Below the pieces are notes generated by a model that saw nothing but the letters and a program-made list of their open reading frames with translations, had not been told where the DNA came from and ran no database searches. A stretch of DNA of 32,219 bases, from NCBI GenBank assembly GCA_002358835.1, contig DEPP01000101.1, positions 6,271 through 38,489 of the forward strand, written 5' to 3'. Shown piece after piece: positions 31,258-32,219 of this stretch. The position numbers and the translations under genes were made by a program. The first letter of the stretch is position 1; every line of letters starts with the position of its first letter. The stretch comes from Bacteroidales bacterium UBA3389 (GTDB lineage: Bacteria; Bacteroidota; Bacteroidia; Bacteroidales; P3).

Positions 31258-32219
31258 ATGCAGACAATAATAATTTTGGATCACGGCTCTCAATACACAC
31301 AATTGATTGCCAGAAAAGTAAGAGAATTGAATGTTTATTGTGAAATACATCCTTTTAACAAAGTTCCTCAGTTTGGATCGGAGGTTGTGGGGGTTATTCT
31401 AAGTGGTAGTCCTTGCAGTGTGAGAGATGAAGATGCTCCAAAGCCGGATTTGTGGTTCAAAGGTAAGATGCCTGTTCTTGGAGTTTGTTATGGAGCACAA
31501 TACATGGTGAATGCGTTTGGTGGAAACGTGGTTGCAAGTAAGATAAGAGAGTATGGACGTGCTAATTTGAGCTATGTTGACTCTGAATCGAAATTGATGA
31601 AAAACGTTCCTTCAAATTCTCAAGTTTGGATGAGCCATGGAGATACCATAGAGTCAATGCCGCAAGGTTATAAAGTGATTTGCTCGACCGAAAGCGTTGA
31701 AAATGCAGGCTATAAGATTGAAGGAGAAGAAACATATGCTATTCAATTTCATCCGGAAGTGTATCACTCGAAAGATGGTTTGACAATATTGAAGAATTTC
31801 GTTGTAGACATTTGCGGATGTCGCCAAGATTGGACAGAAGAATCGTTTATTGATAAGACGATTGCAGAATTGAAAGAAAAACTTCAAGATGACAAAGTTG
31901 TGTTGGGACTTAGTGGTGGAGTGGATTCATCAGTTGCAGCAATGTTGCTTCATAAGGCTATCGGCAATCGCCTAAATTGTATATTCGTTGACAATGGGCT
32001 TTTGCGTAAAGATGAATTTGAAAATGTATTGCAATCATATAAAGGAATGGGATTGAATGTTATCGGAGTGGATGCAAAGGAAATTTTCTATAATGCACTA
32101 TCCGGTTTGACTGATCCTGAAAAGAAAAGAAAAGCAATAGGTAAAACGTTTATCGATGTCTTTGATGCAGAGGCAGGAAAGCTGACTGACGTGAAGTGGT
32201 TGGCACAAGGTACTATTTA
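31258..32219 (+). CDS. guaA: GMP synthase (glutamine-hydrolysing), 5' part
   Basis: A partial gene; 320 codons are present and it runs off the window. It makes GMP from XMP, ATP and glutamine. The class I glutamine amidotransferase domain begins MQTIIILDHGSQYTQLIARK, with catalytic Cys in GVCYGAQYM and His/Glu in IQFHPEVYHS. The oxyanion loop is LSGSPCSVRD, with Ser where many homologues have the second Gly. The ATP pyrophosphatase domain starts with the PP-loop LGLSGGVDSSVAA, then FVDNGLLRKDE and GKTFIDVFD. The start ATG at 31258 gives the standard N-terminus. The missing part should hold the dimerisation domain. Confidence 0.97.
   Translation, partial: MQTIIILDHGSQYTQLIARKVRELNVYCEIHPFNKVPQFGSEVVGVILSGSPCSVRDEDAPKPDLWFKGKMPVLGVCYGAQYMVNAFGGNVVASKIREYGRANLSYVDSESKLMKNVPSNSQVWMSHGDTIESMPQGYKVICSTESVENAGYKIEGEETYAIQFHPEVYHSKDGLTILKNFVVDICGCRQDWTEESFIDKTIAELKEKLQDDKVVLGLSGGVDSSVAAMLLHKAIGNRLNCIFVDNGLLRKDEFENVLQSYKGMGLNVIGVDAKEIFYNALSGLTDPEKKRKAIGKTFIDVFDAEAGKLTDVKWLAQGTI

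Noticed and set aside
1..32219. tRNA, rRNA, insertion sequences, phage genes or invertible promoters
   Set aside because: No cloverleaf-like sequence, transposase, integrase or long terminal inverted repeat was seen by eye in the gaps; a tRNA scan could not be run.

Overview
This is 32.2 kb of AT-rich chromosome from a member of the Bacteroidota, most likely a Bacteroidales-type bacterium. The evidence is the type IX secretion (T9SS) genes porU, porV and porW, a T9SS C-terminal sorting domain on the truncated first gene, an S46 dipeptidyl-peptidase, a bactofilin/AtpZ operon, promoters of the Bacteroidota form TTTG-N19..21-TAnnTTTG, and start codons without clear Shine-Dalgarno sequences. Family or genus cannot be fixed from the window. 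I saw no tRNA, rRNA, CRISPR, phage or transposase genes.

Layout: (1) 1-141 is the end of a T9SS cargo gene. (2) 455-5564 is porU-porV-ispF. (3) 11612 down to 5592 is a minus-strand operon, pgk - SDR dehydrogenase - meaB - META lipoprotein - priA. (4) 12024-16969 is tamB-mgsA. (5) 17110-19260 is an S46 peptidase with DPP7-like specificity residues, closed by a strong terminator. (6) 19362-22059 is a two-gene surface-polysaccharide unit: a Wzx-type flippase and an F420-dehydrogenase-beta-like iron-sulfur protein. (7) 26873 down to 22201 is a six-gene minus-strand operon, porW - bactofilin - atpZ - membrane protein - lipoprotein - yqaA. (8) 27040-28293 is a DUF1015 gene, followed by a terminator and a small lipoprotein gene. 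(9) 30957 down to 29165 is wecA/tagO-like - ftsE. (10) 31258 to the window end is the 5' part of guaA, which runs off the edge.

Much of the window concerns the cell envelope. PorU and PorV attach T9SS cargo at the surface, PorW is a lipoprotein of the same system, TamB serves outer-membrane assembly, and the flippase and WecA-like transferase make surface glycan of the kind to which T9SS cargo can be joined.

The most unusual feature lies between the genes. Five intergenic regions (about 219-323, 11813-11896, 16997-17080, 22059-22205, 28971-29096), and probably a sixth degenerate one before guaA (31187-31249), hold arrays of a 21-bp unit. The unit has the form AAAyMAAG, then AAAYAATTT, then four variable bases. 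The units keep exact 21-bp register even where sequence has drifted; some are inverted, giving 18-bp hairpin arms conserved between loci; unit number varies. Twenty-one bp is two helical turns of DNA and also seven codons, and one frame stays open through every clear array. I do not recognise this as a named family.
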